Counted from the first letter of the stretch, positions 41,966 through 52,288 are shown. The stretch: 64,000 bases of DNA from Chryseobacterium sp. PMSZPI (GCF_002835665.1 NZ_PIZV01000024.1:1-64000), one strand, 5' to 3'. The notes: generated by a model not told the origin, from the letters alone. A program made the numbers and translations.

Positions 41966-44900
41966 ATGGCTTCAAACAAAATACAATTCAGAAGTATTCA
42001 TGAACTTAAAGATCCGGCTTTAAATAATAAGCTGGCTCAGAAAGAGTTTCAGGAAGAAATTCCGGTAGAAGATTTCCTTGGAGATGCTGAGAAAAACGGA
42101 TCTAGTACTTCAAGAAGAGATTTCCTTAAATTATTAGGATTCTCTACTGCAGCAGTTACTTTAGCTGCCTGCGAAGCTCCGGTAATCAAAACGATTCCTT
42201 ATGTGGTAAAACCGCATGATATTATTCCGGGAATCCCTAACTATTACGCTTCAACATATTTTGATGGGTTCGACTTTGCTAGTGTTTTAGTAAAAACTAG
42301 AGAAGGTAGACCAATCAAGATTGAACCAAACCCGGCTGGTGGTGATTTAGGTAAAACTAACGCAAGAGCTCAGGCAAGTGTACTTTCTCTTTATGATAAC
42401 GATAAAGTAAAGCAGCCTAAACTAGACGGTAAAGATGAAACTTTCGATAAAGTAGACAGTTTCGTTATCAAAGGTTTGGAAGAAGCTAAAGCGTCAGGCA
42501 AAAAGATTGTGGTTTTATCACACTCTTTTGCTTCACCAACTTTCAAAAAATTATTTGCTGAATTCAAAGCTAAATATCCTACAGCTGAATTAGTAACTTT
42601 CGATGCTTTCCCTTATGCTGCAGGATTAGATGCTGCTCAGGAAGTATTCGGACAAAGAGCATTACCTGTTTATGACCTTAAAGGTTCTGAATTGGTAGTT
42701 TCTTTCCAGGCTGATTTCTTGGGAGATTATAATGCTTCAAGCTTAGAATCATCTTACGCAGCAGCTAGAAAACCAGGAGCAAACATGTTGAGACACATCC
42801 AAGTGGAATCTAATATGTCTTTAACTGGTGCTAACGCTGACTCAAGATACAGATTAAAGCCAAGTGCAGTAAACAAAACATTAGTTGAAGTTTACAACGC
42901 AATCGTAGGGGGTGGTACTTCTGATAAGACTGCTACTGAAATTGCTAACGAATTGAAAGCAAAAGGAAGCAAAGCTGTTGTTTTCGCTGATGGTTCTAAA
43001 GGAGCACAGGTTTTAGCACACTTAATCAACCAAAAATTAGGTTCAGTAGCTTTCACAGGTAAAGCGAACTTCCTAAAAGAATTCAACGGTGCAAGATACC
43101 AGGAATTCCTAGGATGGGTAAACGGTGGACAAGTTGGAGTATTAGTTACAAACAACGTAGATCCTATCTATGCTCATCCAAAAGGAGAAGACTTCAAAAA
43201 GTCTTTATCTAAAGTTCCTTATGTAATTGCTGTTGCTGATAAGAAAAATGAAATGTACAAAGCAGCTAAGGCTGTTATTCCAGTGGCGAACTGGTTAGAG
43301 TCTTGGGGAGATATCGAACCACAGACCGGAGTATATTCATTAATGCAGCCTACAATCCAAAAGATCTACAAATCAAGACAGATTGAAGAATCTCTATTGG
43401 TTTGGAAAAATGGTAAAAACAATGCTGCTAATAACTACTACGATTATTTAAAGGCAAGCGCTGCTTCTCTTTTAGGTGGTACTTCTTTCAACAAAGCATT
43501 ATATAACGGTATCAATGCTTCTACTAACTCAACAACATTATCTTATGCAGGTGGAAATGCTGCTCAGGCTGTTGCTGAATTAGGAAACTTTAAAGCTTCT
43601 GAATTAGAATTAGTATTATACACTAAGACTTCAATGGGAGATGGTACTCAGGCAAACAACCCTTGGTTACAAGAATTACCTGACCCAATCACCAGAATGT
43701 CTTGGGATAACTACCTGACAATTTCTCCGAAAGACGCAGAAAAGTTTGCTATCGATAACGATCTTAACGCGAGAATGCAGTTAGATGGTTCTATCGTAAA
43801 CCTTACGGTAAACGGAGTTACAATAAAAGACGTTCCTGTATTCGTACAGCCAGGTCAGGCAGAAGGATCAGTAGGTCTTGCGCTTGGATATGGTAAGAAA
43901 AACTCAGGAGCAACTGCTGATACAGGGGTAAATGCTTATCCTTTATTCGATGGTTCTAACCTTGTTCTTTCCGGTGTTAAAATCGAGAAAACAGGAGAAG
44001 ATCACGAATTTGCAGGTATCCAGCTTCAAAATACATTAATGGGTCGTTACGAAATCGCTAAGGAAGTTCCTTTAGCTGAATTCATCAACGTACCATTCGA
44101 TGATGAGCACAAAGGATGGAATAAGCCTTTGGAATACCACACCATCAGTGGAGCTCTTCCAGCAAGAAAAATTGACCTTTGGGACGCATTCGATGATACA
44201 GATGGACCTCACTTCAACTTATCAATCGACTTGAACTCTTGTACAGGTTGTGGAGCATGTATCATTGCTTGTCAGGCTGAAAACAACGTTCCTGTTGTAG
44301 GTAAAGCGGAAGTAAGAATGTCTAGAGATATGTATTGGTTAAGAATTGACCGTTACTACTCTTCAAGACAAAAGGTTGAGGTATATGAAGGATTAAAAGA
44401 CGGAATGGCTGTACCAGAATTATACGGTACTGCATTCAACAAAGAAGGAGGTGCATTGAACCATCCTGCTGATAATCCGGATGTAATCTTCCAACCGGTA
44501 ATGTGTCAGCACTGTAACCACGCTCCATGTGAAACAGTATGTCCGGTAGCGGCTACTTCACACGGTAAGCAAGGTCAAAACCATATGGCTTACAATAGAT
44601 GTATCGGTACAAGATATTGTGCAAACAACTGTCCGTACAAAGTAAGACGTTTCAACTGGTTTACTTATAACCTAAATGACAAGTTCGACTTCAACATGAA
44701 CAATGATTTAGGAAGAATGGTACTTAACCCGGATGTAGTTGTAAGAACTAGAGGGGTAATGGAGAAATGTTCAATGTGTATCCAAATGACTCAGAATACA
44801 ATTCTTGAGGCTAAGAAAGAAGGCAGAAAAGTGAAGGATGGAGAATTCCAAACTGCTTGTTCTAAAGCTTGTTCTACTGGTGCAATGACATTTGGAGACA

Positions 44901-45028
44901 TGAATGATAAAGATTCTGAAATTAGAAAGGTATATGCCTCTAACAGAAGATATTATTTACTAGAGGAGATCGGAACAAAACCAAACGTGTTCTATCACAC
45001 TAAAGTAAGAAACAGAGTAGAAAAATAA
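41966..45028 (+). CDS. actB: Alternative complex III subunit B, molybdopterin-like/Fe-S protein
   Basis: A 1020-residue periplasmic Fe-S subunit. The Tat-type motif SRRDFLKLLGF with hydrophobic core and LAAC (about 48-72) suggests Tat export and lipidation. The N-terminal part resembles a molybdopterin oxidoreductase fold but is thought to lack the cofactor in this family. The C-terminal ferredoxin part has four Cys clusters: CTGCGACIIACQ, CQHCNHAPCETVCP, CIGTRYCANNCP and CSMC...CSKAC. These correspond to three or four Fe-S centres passing electrons from quinol to the hemes. It starts 23 bases after actA. Confidence 0.94.
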   Translation: MASNKIQFRSIHELKDPALNNKLAQKEFQEEIPVEDFLGDAEKNGSSTSRRDFLKLLGFSTAAVTLAACEAPVIKTIPYVVKPHDIIPGIPNYYASTYFDGFDFASVLVKTREGRPIKIEPNPAGGDLGKTNARAQASVLSLYDNDKVKQPKLDGKDETFDKVDSFVIKGLEEAKASGKKIVVLSHSFASPTFKKLFAEFKAKYPTAELVTFDAFPYAAGLDAAQEVFGQRALPVYDLKGSELVVSFQADFLGDYNASSLESSYAAARKPGANMLRHIQVESNMSLTGANADSRYRLKPSAVNKTLVEVYNAIVGGGTSDKTATEIANELKAKGSKAVVFADGSKGAQVLAHLINQKLGSVAFTGKANFLKEFNGARYQEFLGWVNGGQVGVLVTNNVDPIYAHPKGEDFKKSLSKVPYVIAVADKKNEMYKAAKAVIPVANWLESWGDIEPQTGVYSLMQPTIQKIYKSRQIEESLLVWKNGKNNAANNYYDYLKASAASLLGGTSFNKALYNGINASTNSTTLSYAGGNAAQAVAELGNFKASELELVLYTKTSMGDGTQANNPWLQELPDPITRMSWDNYLTISPKDAEKFAIDNDLNARMQLDGSIVNLTVNGVTIKDVPVFVQPGQAEGSVGLALGYGKKNSGATADTGVNAYPLFDGSNLVLSGVKIEKTGEDHEFAGIQLQNTLMGRYEIAKEVPLAEFINVPFDDEHKGWNKPLEYHTISGALPARKIDLWDAFDDTDGPHFNLSIDLNSCTGCGACIIACQAENNVPVVGKAEVRMSRDMYWLRIDRYYSSRQKVEVYEGLKDGMAVPELYGTAFNKEGGALNHPADNPDVIFQPVMCQHCNHAPCETVCPVAATSHGKQGQNHMAYNRCIGTRYCANNCPYKVRRFNWFTYNLNDKFDFNMNNDLGRMVLNPDVVVRTRGVMEKCSMCIQMTQNTILEAKKEGRKVKDGEFQTACSKACSTGAMTFGDMNDKDSEIRKVYASNRRYYLLEEIGTKPNVFYHTKVRNRVEK

Positions 45029-45053
45029 AGTTTAAATAATAAATAGGTAAAAA

Positions 45054-46451
45054 ATGTCAGGACATTACGAAGCTCCGATAAGGGAACCTCTAATTATTGG
45101 TCACAAAACTTATCACGATATCACAGAAGATATTGCACGACCTATCGAAGAAAGAGCAGGTAAATTATGGTGGATTTCATTATATGCTGCACTAGTTCTA
45201 TTCCTCTATGGATTCGGCTGTATCGCTTACACTATCGGAACAGGTATTGGAGCATGGGGGCTTAACAGAACTATTAACTGGGGTTGGGATATTACCAACT
45301 TCGTATGGTGGGTAGGTATCGGTCACGCCGGGACCCTAATCTCAGCAGTATTATTATTATTTAGACAGAGATGGAGAATGTCTGTAAACAGATCTGCAGA
45401 GGCGATGACGATCTTTGCGGTTGTACAGGCGGCAATCTTCCCTGTAATTCACATGGGTAGAGTTTGGGTTGGATACTGGGTATTCCCTTTACCAAACCAA
45501 TTCGGTTCTCTTTGGGGGAACTTCAACTCTCCTCTACTTTGGGACGTATTTGCGATCTCTACGTATTTCTCAGTATCAACTGTATTCTGGTTCATGGGAT
45601 TGATCCCTGACTTTGCAATGATCAGAGATAGAGCTAAAACTCCTTGGACAAAAAAGATTTATACTTTCCTTGCATTCGGTTGGGGTGGTAAGGCAAAACA
45701 CTGGCAAAGATTCGAAGAACTTTCTTTGGTTCTTGCAGGTTTGGCAACTCCACTTGTATTCTCAGTACACACTACCGTATCTTTTGACTTCGCGACTTCA
45801 GTAATTAAAGGATGGCACTCAACGATCTACCCTCCTTACTTCGTTGCTGGTGCGATCTTCTCAGGATTTGCAATGGTACAAACATTATTGTTGGTAGCTA
45901 GAAAAGTGTGTCACTTAGAAGAATATATTACAATGTATCATATTGAAATTATGAACATCGTAATCGTTTTAACAGGTGGTATGGTAACTGTAGCTTATGC
46001 TACTGAATATTTCATCGGATGGTATTCTGGATCTAGATTTGAAGACTTTACTTATCTTTCTCCAGGTGCTGCAGTGGGTCCTTATTGGTGGGCTTTCTGG
46101 TCACTAATCATCTGTAACCTTGTTATTCCGGCTTCATTCTGGTTCAAGAGACTAAGAACAAACATTATCTGGACATTCATCGTTGCATTGATTATCAACA
46201 TCGGTATGTGGTTTGAGCGTTTTGATATCATCGTTATCAACCTTTCAAGAGACTACTTACCAGGATCATGGACAATGTTTAAGCCAACGATCATTGATGT
46301 GGGTGTATACTTAGGAACAATCGGATTCTTCTCTGTATTATTCTTATTATATGCAAGAACATTCCCTGTAATTGCACAGGCAGAATTAAAATCGATTTTG
46401 AAAATCTCAGGTGAAACTTATAAAGCAAAAGAAGGAGATGAGCACCACTAA
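45054..46451 (+). CDS. actC: Alternative complex III subunit C, NrfD-like quinol-binding protein
   Basis: A 465-residue membrane protein of the NrfD/PsrC family with about ten transmembrane helices. It opens with PLIIGHKTYHDITEDIARPIEER, a conserved ACIII segment. It holds the quinol oxidation site facing ActB. FYFLVWWVGIGHAGTLISA-type helix 2 (WWVGIGHAGTLISAVLLL) with its His is characteristic. It starts 25 bases after actB and overlaps actD by 14 bases. Confidence 0.93.
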   Translation: MSGHYEAPIREPLIIGHKTYHDITEDIARPIEERAGKLWWISLYAALVLFLYGFGCIAYTIGTGIGAWGLNRTINWGWDITNFVWWVGIGHAGTLISAVLLLFRQRWRMSVNRSAEAMTIFAVVQAAIFPVIHMGRVWVGYWVFPLPNQFGSLWGNFNSPLLWDVFAISTYFSVSTVFWFMGLIPDFAMIRDRAKTPWTKKIYTFLAFGWGGKAKHWQRFEELSLVLAGLATPLVFSVHTTVSFDFATSVIKGWHSTIYPPYFVAGAIFSGFAMVQTLLLVARKVCHLEEYITMYHIEIMNIVIVLTGGMVTVAYATEYFIGWYSGSRFEDFTYLSPGAAVGPYWWAFWSLIICNLVIPASFWFKRLRTNIIWTFIVALIINIGMWFERFDIIVINLSRDYLPGSWTMFKPTIIDVGVYLGTIGFFSVLFLLYARTFPVIAQAELKSILKISGETYKAKEGDEHH

Positions 46452-46959
46452 AATTGTATACGGACTTTATGCTGACGACGACGATTTAATGAACGGCGTT
46501 AAAGCATTCAACGATAAAGGAATCAAAATAAACGAGGTTTATACTCCGTTTCCGGTTCACGGACTAGATAAAGCTTTAGGATTAAAGAAAACCAGAATTT
46601 CTGATGCCGCTTTCATCTACGCTTGTTATGGAGTTACTATCGGTGCTACTTTAACCTGGTATGTAATGAACCACGACTGGCCTCAGAACATCGGTGGTAA
46701 ACCGGCTTTCGACTGGGGACACAACATGCCTGCATTCGTAGTTCCAATGTTCGAATTAATGGTATTCTGTGCAGCTCACATGATGTCTTTAACTTTCTTA
46801 GTTAGAAACAAAATGTATCCAGGGGCGCCAGCTCAGAATCCGGATCCAAGAACTACTGATGATAAATTCATGATGGAATTCGTAACTGAAGATGTAGAAT
46901 CTGTAAAACAGTTGCTAATTGAAACTGGAGTTGAAGAAATAACTGTTAAAGACGCTTAA
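46438..46959 (+). CDS. actD: Alternative complex III subunit D (DUF3341)
   Basis: A 173-residue protein with two membrane helices (about 55-75 and 98-120) flanked by soluble ends: the N-terminal VYGLYADDDDLMNGVKAF and HGLDKALGLKKTRI segments match the DUF3341 pattern. It is a structural subunit without cofactors. I set the start at the ATG at 46438 (inside the actC end); an earlier frame start 27 bases upstream adds a Lys-rich unconserved stretch. Confidence 0.9.
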   Translation: MSTTKIVYGLYADDDDLMNGVKAFNDKGIKINEVYTPFPVHGLDKALGLKKTRISDAAFIYACYGVTIGATLTWYVMNHDWPQNIGGKPAFDWGHNMPAFVVPMFELMVFCAAHMMSLTFLVRNKMYPGAPAQNPDPRTTDDKFMMEFVTEDVESVKQLLIETGVEEITVKDA

Positions 46960-46960
46960 A

Positions 46961-47647
46961 ATGAAAAAGAATGTATTAAGAATTACAGCAGTTTTAGGTT
47001 TAACAACAGTTTTACTTAACTCTTGCGGACCAAAGGAAAATACACCTTTGGTATATTTCCCGGACATGTATTTTCCGGTAGCTTATGATCCATTGATGAA
47101 AGCTCAGGATGCGTATTCAGATCATGAAAATGAGATCCCGGCTTTTGTAAAAAATAATGGTGCAACAGGTCTTTCTCCAGTAGAAGGATCAGTTGCTCAA
47201 AATAAAGATGGAGTTTTTGAAGAAAGTTTATTACCTAAAAATGTTGACGAGTACAACGCAGGGTATGATGCTTCTAAAAAACTGACAGCTTCTCCTCTGA
47301 ACCCAGCTAATGCAGCTAAAGATCTTGAAAGAGGAAAGGTATTGTTTGACCACACTTGTGCTGCTTGCCACGGAACAGGAGGTGATGGACAAGGACCAAT
47401 CGTACAATCTGGTGCATTTTCTGGAGTTCCAAACTATGCAGACAGAGAAATTACTGTAGGATCTGTTCATTATGTATTAACTAACGGTAGAAATGCCATG
47501 GGATCTTATGCGGGACAATTGAACGCAGGAGACAGATGGAGAGTAGCAATGTATGTGATGAGTGCTTTCAAAAAGGGAGCAGCACCGGCAGCAGCTACAG
47601 CGGCGGCACCAGCAACAACTGAAACAACTACCGAAACTAAAAAATAA
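46961..47647 (+). CDS. actE: Alternative complex III subunit E, monoheme cytochrome c lipoprotein
   Basis: A 228-residue lipoprotein with signal LGLTTVLLNSC (Cys at 22) and one heme site CAACHG in the class I cytochrome domain (residues about 120-205). RDxRWRVAMYVMS-like GDRWRVAMYVMSAF is the conserved C-terminal helix, and the axial Met is probably in GRNAMGSY. An Ala/Thr-rich tail ends the protein. It starts 2 bases after actD. Confidence 0.92.
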   Translation: MKKNVLRITAVLGLTTVLLNSCGPKENTPLVYFPDMYFPVAYDPLMKAQDAYSDHENEIPAFVKNNGATGLSPVEGSVAQNKDGVFEESLLPKNVDEYNAGYDASKKLTASPLNPANAAKDLERGKVLFDHTCAACHGTGGDGQGPIVQSGAFSGVPNYADREITVGSVHYVLTNGRNAMGSYAGQLNAGDRWRVAMYVMSAFKKGAAPAAATAAAPATTETTTETKK

Positions 47648-47655
47648 GAAAAGAA

Positions 47656-48987
47656 ATGTATAGTTTTTCACCAAAATTAAAATCAACTTCTATAATACTT
47701 CTTGTTGTAGGTTTAGTTCTGTTTGGTATTGGTTTCTTTATGAATAAAGGACTTTCTACTGAGAAAATAGAACAAATGATGGAAGCTGTTCATGCTTCAG
47801 GTCATACTGCTCCTACACACTCAAGTGAAATGGTTGGACCACAGGATCACGCTGCTCATTTAGAGCATGCTGAACTTCAGGTTCACAATCAGCCTTTGGC
47901 ATCGTTACACTTTGTAGCTGTCTTTTTCTTTGGAGTGAGTTGTGCTGTATTGTTTTTTTACTGTATTCAGCACGCTGCCCACGCTGGTTGGCCAATTATC
48001 ATTACAAGAGTAATGGAAGCTATTGCTTCTTATATTCCTTATGGTGGTGCAATCTTGGTTATCTTAATGATCTTAAACATCACTCATAATGGTCATTTAT
48101 TCCATTGGATGGACCCAGAATTGACAAACCCTGAATCTGCTCACTTTGATGTAATTTTATTCGAAAAGAAAAGATTCTTAAACATACCTTTCTATGCTAT
48201 CAGAACGATCATTTATGTAGTAGGTGCTTCTTTCTTTGCATGGAAACTGAAAGCTCAATCTAAAAAAGTAGATGATACGAAATCTAAAGTTGAATATCAA
48301 ATGCTTTACAGATGGGCAGTTGGATATATTGTATTCTTTGGATTTGCTTCTGCTGCTTGGGCTTGGGACTGGTTGATGTCTATTGACCCTCACTGGTATT
48401 CTACAATGTATATCTGGTATTCAATGGTTAGCTGCCTATCAAGTGGTATTGCTGTAATCATTTTATTAAGTGTTTATCTTAAGAAGAATGGTTTCTTACC
48501 ACAGTTCAATGACAACCACTTACACGATTTAGGAGTTTTCCTTTTCGCTACAAGTATGCTTTGGACGTATACATGGTTTGCTCAGTTCATGCTGTACTGG
48601 TATGCCAACGTTCCGGAAGAGGTTAACTACTTCTTTGGAAGATTCCAGCACTACTCTCCTACTTTCTTACCAATGTTGATCATCAACTTCTTATTACCAT
48701 TATTGGTATTAGTAAGTAGCAGCATTAAGAGAAACTACAAAGTAGTGACAACTATGGCAGTAGTAGTTATCTTAGGACACATCTTAGATTACTTCAACAT
48801 GGTAATGCCAGGAACGGTAGGACCATACTGGAACACTCCTGAAGTATTCTTATTAATCTTAGGAGCTCTTTTATTCGTAGCTGGATTATTTATGTTTACT
48901 GTACTTTCAGCTTTATCAAAACTGAAGTTGATTCCTACAGGAAACCCATTCTTACACGAATCTGAAATTTATGAATATCCTTTCTAA
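47656..48987 (+). CDS. actF: Alternative complex III subunit F
   Basis: A 443-residue membrane protein with about ten helices, related to ActC but without the complete quinol site. The N-terminus has a helix, a His-rich loop (HAAHLEHAEL) and then SCAVLFFYCIQHAAHAGW. Conserved features include WAWDWLMSIDPHWYSTMY. It is the last gene of the operon, 9 bases after actE, with a strong terminator behind it. Cytochrome oxidase genes that usually follow are not in the window. Confidence 0.92.
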   Translation: MYSFSPKLKSTSIILLVVGLVLFGIGFFMNKGLSTEKIEQMMEAVHASGHTAPTHSSEMVGPQDHAAHLEHAELQVHNQPLASLHFVAVFFFGVSCAVLFFYCIQHAAHAGWPIIITRVMEAIASYIPYGGAILVILMILNITHNGHLFHWMDPELTNPESAHFDVILFEKKRFLNIPFYAIRTIIYVVGASFFAWKLKAQSKKVDDTKSKVEYQMLYRWAVGYIVFFGFASAAWAWDWLMSIDPHWYSTMYIWYSMVSCLSSGIAVIILLSVYLKKNGFLPQFNDNHLHDLGVFLFATSMLWTYTWFAQFMLYWYANVPEEVNYFFGRFQHYSPTFLPMLIINFLLPLLVLVSSSIKRNYKVVTTMAVVVILGHILDYFNMVMPGTVGPYWNTPEVFLLILGALLFVAGLFMFTVLSALSKLKLIPTGNPFLHESEIYEYPF

Positions 48988-49005
48988 GGACTTATATAAA
49001 AATAA

Positions 49006-49037
49006 AAAGGACCGATTATTGATCGGTCCTTTTTTTA
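49006..49037 (+). terminator. Terminator of the act operon
   Basis: The perfect stem AAAGGACCGAT / ATCGGTCCTTT is followed by TTTTATG. Confidence 0.9.
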
Positions 49038-49075
49038 TGATCTTACTTACAAGATTTTAGTTCTAAATCATAAAG

Positions 49076-49103
49076 AATCCGGAATATCTTTTCCGGATTT
49101 TCT
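49076..49103. terminator. Hairpin between the act operon and the glycosyltransferase gene
   Basis: AATCCGGAA / TTCCGGATT with a 6-base loop, followed by TTTC on the plus strand; it may end the minus-strand glycosyltransferase transcript or back up the act terminator. Confidence 0.45.
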
Positions 49104-49161
49104 TATATTCTTTAAGTTTATACTTTTTAAGAATTAGATATAATAATAAACATGAAACATA

Positions 49162-50238
49162 TTATCGAATAAATTTAACACTTCTATGTTCCGCCTGTAA
49201 ATAAATTAGTTTCTTATTTTTAATACTTTCATTGATATGCTCAACAACGCTGTCCGGAGTAAGGTTGTCTTGAAAATATTGTAAAACATTTTTTCTCATC
49301 TTCAATATCTCGGTTTCCGATATATCAAATACCTCATTTAAAATAGAATCCAAATTTCCAATATCGTCAAAAATGATGGCATTAACCTTATTAACCAAAT
49401 TCGGATACATGACCTCTGCATATTCTTTCTGAATCAACGGAATGGTTCCTACAGACATCGCTTCAATTACGTTATGACATAAAGGCATCACCACTCCGGG
49501 ACAGCAAAGGTAAAAGTTAAAATAAGATAATGTCTCTCTCACATCCTCCATGGGCAAGGCAAAATGTTCTTTAATGGCAAATGCATACTTTCTTTCCATA
49601 CTGCCCTCTTTTATTTTTTCAAACAACTCCAACTTTCCTGATAAGGAAATAAAGTTCTGTTGATTTTTAAAATAACTAAGAAGCTCTGTTCTTGGAATTA
49701 CAGAGAATTCTGTCCTCTTAATATCAAGATAAGCTTGTGCATCAAAATTACCATAGCAAAAAATTGAATTACATCTTTTTTTGTTCAGATCAACTTCATA
49801 ATTCCAAATTCCATAATGATACATAAAAGGATGGAAACTCATTGGAATATGAAACACATCATCAGTTCTGTTTTCATTTTCAAAATAACTGGAAAAATAG
49901 TCAGGACTGAACATTTCATCTGTTATTTCAATATAATTTTCAGGTTGATATTTTGTATTAACAATTAAAAAGTTTTCCTCTCTTACCAATAAGCTCAGAT
50001 ATCTTTCTTTGTTCCGTATATTTCGAAATTTGGCAAAATCCATTGGATAATAAACATTATATCCTGCCAGCTTGTAAAACTTCAAAAGCAAATAAAAAAA
50101 ACGGTGATAAAGCGTATGATTGTTTATATGGACTACAACAGCTTTGGAAGTATCCTCGGGAGTATTTTTCTTAATTTTTTCAAAAGCAAGTACATCCTTT
50201 ATCAAGCGGTTGACCTGCTCAATTTTTTTTTTGATCAT
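49162..50238 (-). CDS. Glycosyltransferase-like protein
   Basis: A 358-residue soluble protein. The C-terminal half has the GT-B/exostosin-like pattern SYFNFYLCCPGVVMPLCHNVIEAMSVGTIPLIQKEYAEVMYP, where an acidic residue in NVIEAMSVGTIPLI would bind the sugar nucleotide, and a later FDISETEILKMRKNVL helix. It is similar to glycosyltransferases in surface polysaccharide loci, but it stands alone here with one minus-strand promoter upstream. Sugar and acceptor cannot be told. Confidence 0.68.
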   Translation of the reverse strand: MIKKKIEQVNRLIKDVLAFEKIKKNTPEDTSKAVVVHINNHTLYHRFFYLLLKFYKLAGYNVYYPMDFAKFRNIRNKERYLSLLVREENFLIVNTKYQPENYIEITDEMFSPDYFSSYFENENRTDDVFHIPMSFHPFMYHYGIWNYEVDLNKKRCNSIFCYGNFDAQAYLDIKRTEFSVIPRTELLSYFKNQQNFISLSGKLELFEKIKEGSMERKYAFAIKEHFALPMEDVRETLSYFNFYLCCPGVVMPLCHNVIEAMSVGTIPLIQKEYAEVMYPNLVNKVNAIIFDDIGNLDSILNEVFDISETEILKMRKNVLQYFQDNLTPDSVVEHINESIKNKKLIYLQAEHRSVKFIR

Positions 50239-50253
50239 AATGTATGTTTAAAA

Positions 50254-50261
50254 CAAAATTA
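50254..50261 (-). promoter_or_regulatory. Promoter -7 box of the glycosyltransferase gene
   Basis: The minus strand reads TAATTTTG, a TAnnTTTG match 15 bases before the ATG. The remaining 240 bases up to the next gene hold only that gene's promoter. Confidence 0.5.
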
Positions 50262-50504
50262 ATGTTTTATTTTAGAAACCTCATATTATACCAGTTATAA
50301 AATTATTTTCATAAAAGGTATTAAATGGTTCACAGAAATTAAATCCAAAATGTCACGATAATAATGTAATTACTGATTAACAGAAATGCTAAAAGAATGA
50401 TGAATCATTCTTCAAGATACAGTCTATTTCCAATCATTTACCGAGAGTCAATTAAAAGAATGACAAAACAAAAAATAAAAACCTAGTATTAATAAAGGTT
50501 TTAT

Positions 50505-50512
50505 TAAATTTG
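50505..50512 (+). promoter_or_regulatory. Promoter -7 box of the lipoprotein-apt operon
   Basis: TAAATTTG, 17 bases before the ATG at 50530. Confidence 0.6.
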
Positions 50513-50529
50513 CAACAAACCAAATAAAA

Positions 50530-51732
50530 ATGAAAAAGTTTTCTTTTCTACTTGTTTTCAGTCTGTTGCTTTTCACAGCATGTAAGAAGGACCATGTAGA
50601 TGCTACGAATACTAAAACGCTGCAGTCAAGTATCAATGATATGACTTCCAGCCTCTCAACCATTAAACAGATTAAGTTTAATGAGGCTCTTTATATCCTT
50701 AAAACATTTGGCGTAGAAGCTGATGGTGATATTAATGAGCTAAAAGCTCTTGGAAAGCTGATCAACGGGAAAAAAGTTCCTGAAATAATGTCTCTTGCCG
50801 ATGAAGTTGCACAGAAAAATGGAATAGAATGGGCAAGTACAGCTCCTCCTTCACTTGGAGAAATGAATATCTTCGGTGATGATAAAGCTAAAGAAAGTGA
50901 CCCGAATGATATAAAAGCCGGAGCATTAAGCTTGGTTACAAGACCAACCGGAGATGATGGAAGTGGTGCTCCTACCGCCATCCAAATTGTTCCAAGACTT
51001 GTAGATACAGCTGGAAACCCTGTATCATTTACAGGTGCCGGTTTGGAGGCTACCTTAGAGGTCTTCAGCAATGGAATAAGACTTTATACAGCTAAAAATC
51101 TGATGCAGGATAATAACTTTAAAGGATTTAATTTAAAATTTGCTTCAATTCCTGCTGCTAAAGTTGTAGATAACAAAATTGACGTTACAGTTTCGGTAAA
51201 AACCACGGCAAAGACTTTCAAAATGTCAAAGATAGGTCTTGATGTGAATGCTGCAGCTCTTAAAGTTCCTGTAGTTCCTAAAACTGACACTACTGCTGTA
51301 ACGCAACAACCAAGTGCCGTAATAGAACCCACTACTCCATCAACAACACCTGCCACAACCACAGAACCGGGAACAACGGCTCCTGCAACACCTGCAGCAC
51401 CAAAGCAACCGACAGCAGATCCCAAAAATATAGTAAGTAAGTTTTTAAATAGTGTAAGTTCACAAAATTTAAAAGCGGCATATGATGCATCCAATAACCC
51501 AAGTTGGGGAAGTTATGAATCTTTCTCCAATCCTAACTCCGGTTTTGGAGCAGTAAAAAACGTGAGCGTAAAAAACATCACAACAAGCGCAACCAATGCT
51601 AATGGAGCAAGCGTAAATGCAACTTATGATGTAACGGATAAAAACGGCAAGACCACTTCATTAAAGGTTACTTTCGGACTTAAAAATGTAAACGGAGACT
51701 GGAAAATTTCCAGCTATAAAATAAATCCATAA
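50530..51732 (+). CDS. Lipoprotein with two domains joined by a Pro/Thr linker
   Basis: A 400-residue lipoprotein with signal MKKFSFLLVFSLLLFTAC (Cys at 18). The N-terminal part (about 25-90) is helical and resembles small lipoprotein domains I recall as DUF6694. A beta-rich middle of about 100 residues is followed by a Pro/Thr/Ala linker (about 255-300). The C-terminal 100 residues, with FLNSVSSQNLKAAYDASNNPSWGSYESF and DWKISSYKINP, look like an NTF2-like (DUF4878-type) domain. The function is unknown. The stop is immediately followed by the apt ATG, so the two genes are coupled. Confidence 0.6.
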   Translation: MKKFSFLLVFSLLLFTACKKDHVDATNTKTLQSSINDMTSSLSTIKQIKFNEALYILKTFGVEADGDINELKALGKLINGKKVPEIMSLADEVAQKNGIEWASTAPPSLGEMNIFGDDKAKESDPNDIKAGALSLVTRPTGDDGSGAPTAIQIVPRLVDTAGNPVSFTGAGLEATLEVFSNGIRLYTAKNLMQDNNFKGFNLKFASIPAAKVVDNKIDVTVSVKTTAKTFKMSKIGLDVNAAALKVPVVPKTDTTAVTQQPSAVIEPTTPSTTPATTTEPGTTAPATPAAPKQPTADPKNIVSKFLNSVSSQNLKAAYDASNNPSWGSYESFSNPNSGFGAVKNVSVKNITTSATNANGASVNATYDVTDKNGKTTSLKVTFGLKNVNGDWKISSYKINP

Positions 51733-52269
51733 ATGGCTTCATCAGAACTGATAAAAAAACTAGAAGAAACAATTGAAAATATTCCTGATTTTCCGATTCC
51801 GGGGATACAATTCAAAGATATTTCACCTATCTTTTTAAATCCAAAGCTTTATGAGGAAGTCATTGCAGATCTTGCTTCCAATAGTAGAGGAAAAGTAGAT
51901 GCGGTATGCGGAATAGAAAGCCGTGGTTATTTATTCGGGATCGCTATTGCTGTGGCTTTAGAAGTTCCTTTCATCCTGATAAGAAAAGCAGGGAAACTTC
52001 CTCCCCCGATCATTTCAGAAAGCTATGACCTGGAATATGGAAGTGCCATCATTGAAACCCGCGAAGGCCAGATTAAAAAAGGACAAAGAATACTCATTCA
52101 TGATGACCTTCTCGCAACAGGCGGAACTACAGAAGCAGCAGCCAAATTGGTAGAAAAACAAGGTGCTACAGTTTCTCAATTTAGTTTCCTTATTGGTTTA
52201 AAAGGTCTTAATGGAGATGAAAAACTGAAAAAGTTTGGGGCAGAGGTTTACCATATTTTAGAATATTAA
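51733..52269 (+). CDS. apt: Adenine phosphoribosyltransferase
   Basis: Salvages adenine to AMP using PRPP. The 178-residue enzyme has IPDFPIPGIQFKDISPIF at the N-terminus, the GIESRGYLFGIAIA segment, and the PRPP motif ILIHDDLLATGGTTEAA (about 115-131). The ATG follows the upstream lipoprotein stop with no gap. It is followed by a long inverted repeat. Confidence 0.97.
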   Translation: MASSELIKKLEETIENIPDFPIPGIQFKDISPIFLNPKLYEEVIADLASNSRGKVDAVCGIESRGYLFGIAIAVALEVPFILIRKAGKLPPPIISESYDLEYGSAIIETREGQIKKGQRILIHDDLLATGGTTEAAAKLVEKQGATVSQFSFLIGLKGLNGDEKLKKFGAEVYHILEY

Positions 52270-52288
52270 GATTCAGAATAAACAATAT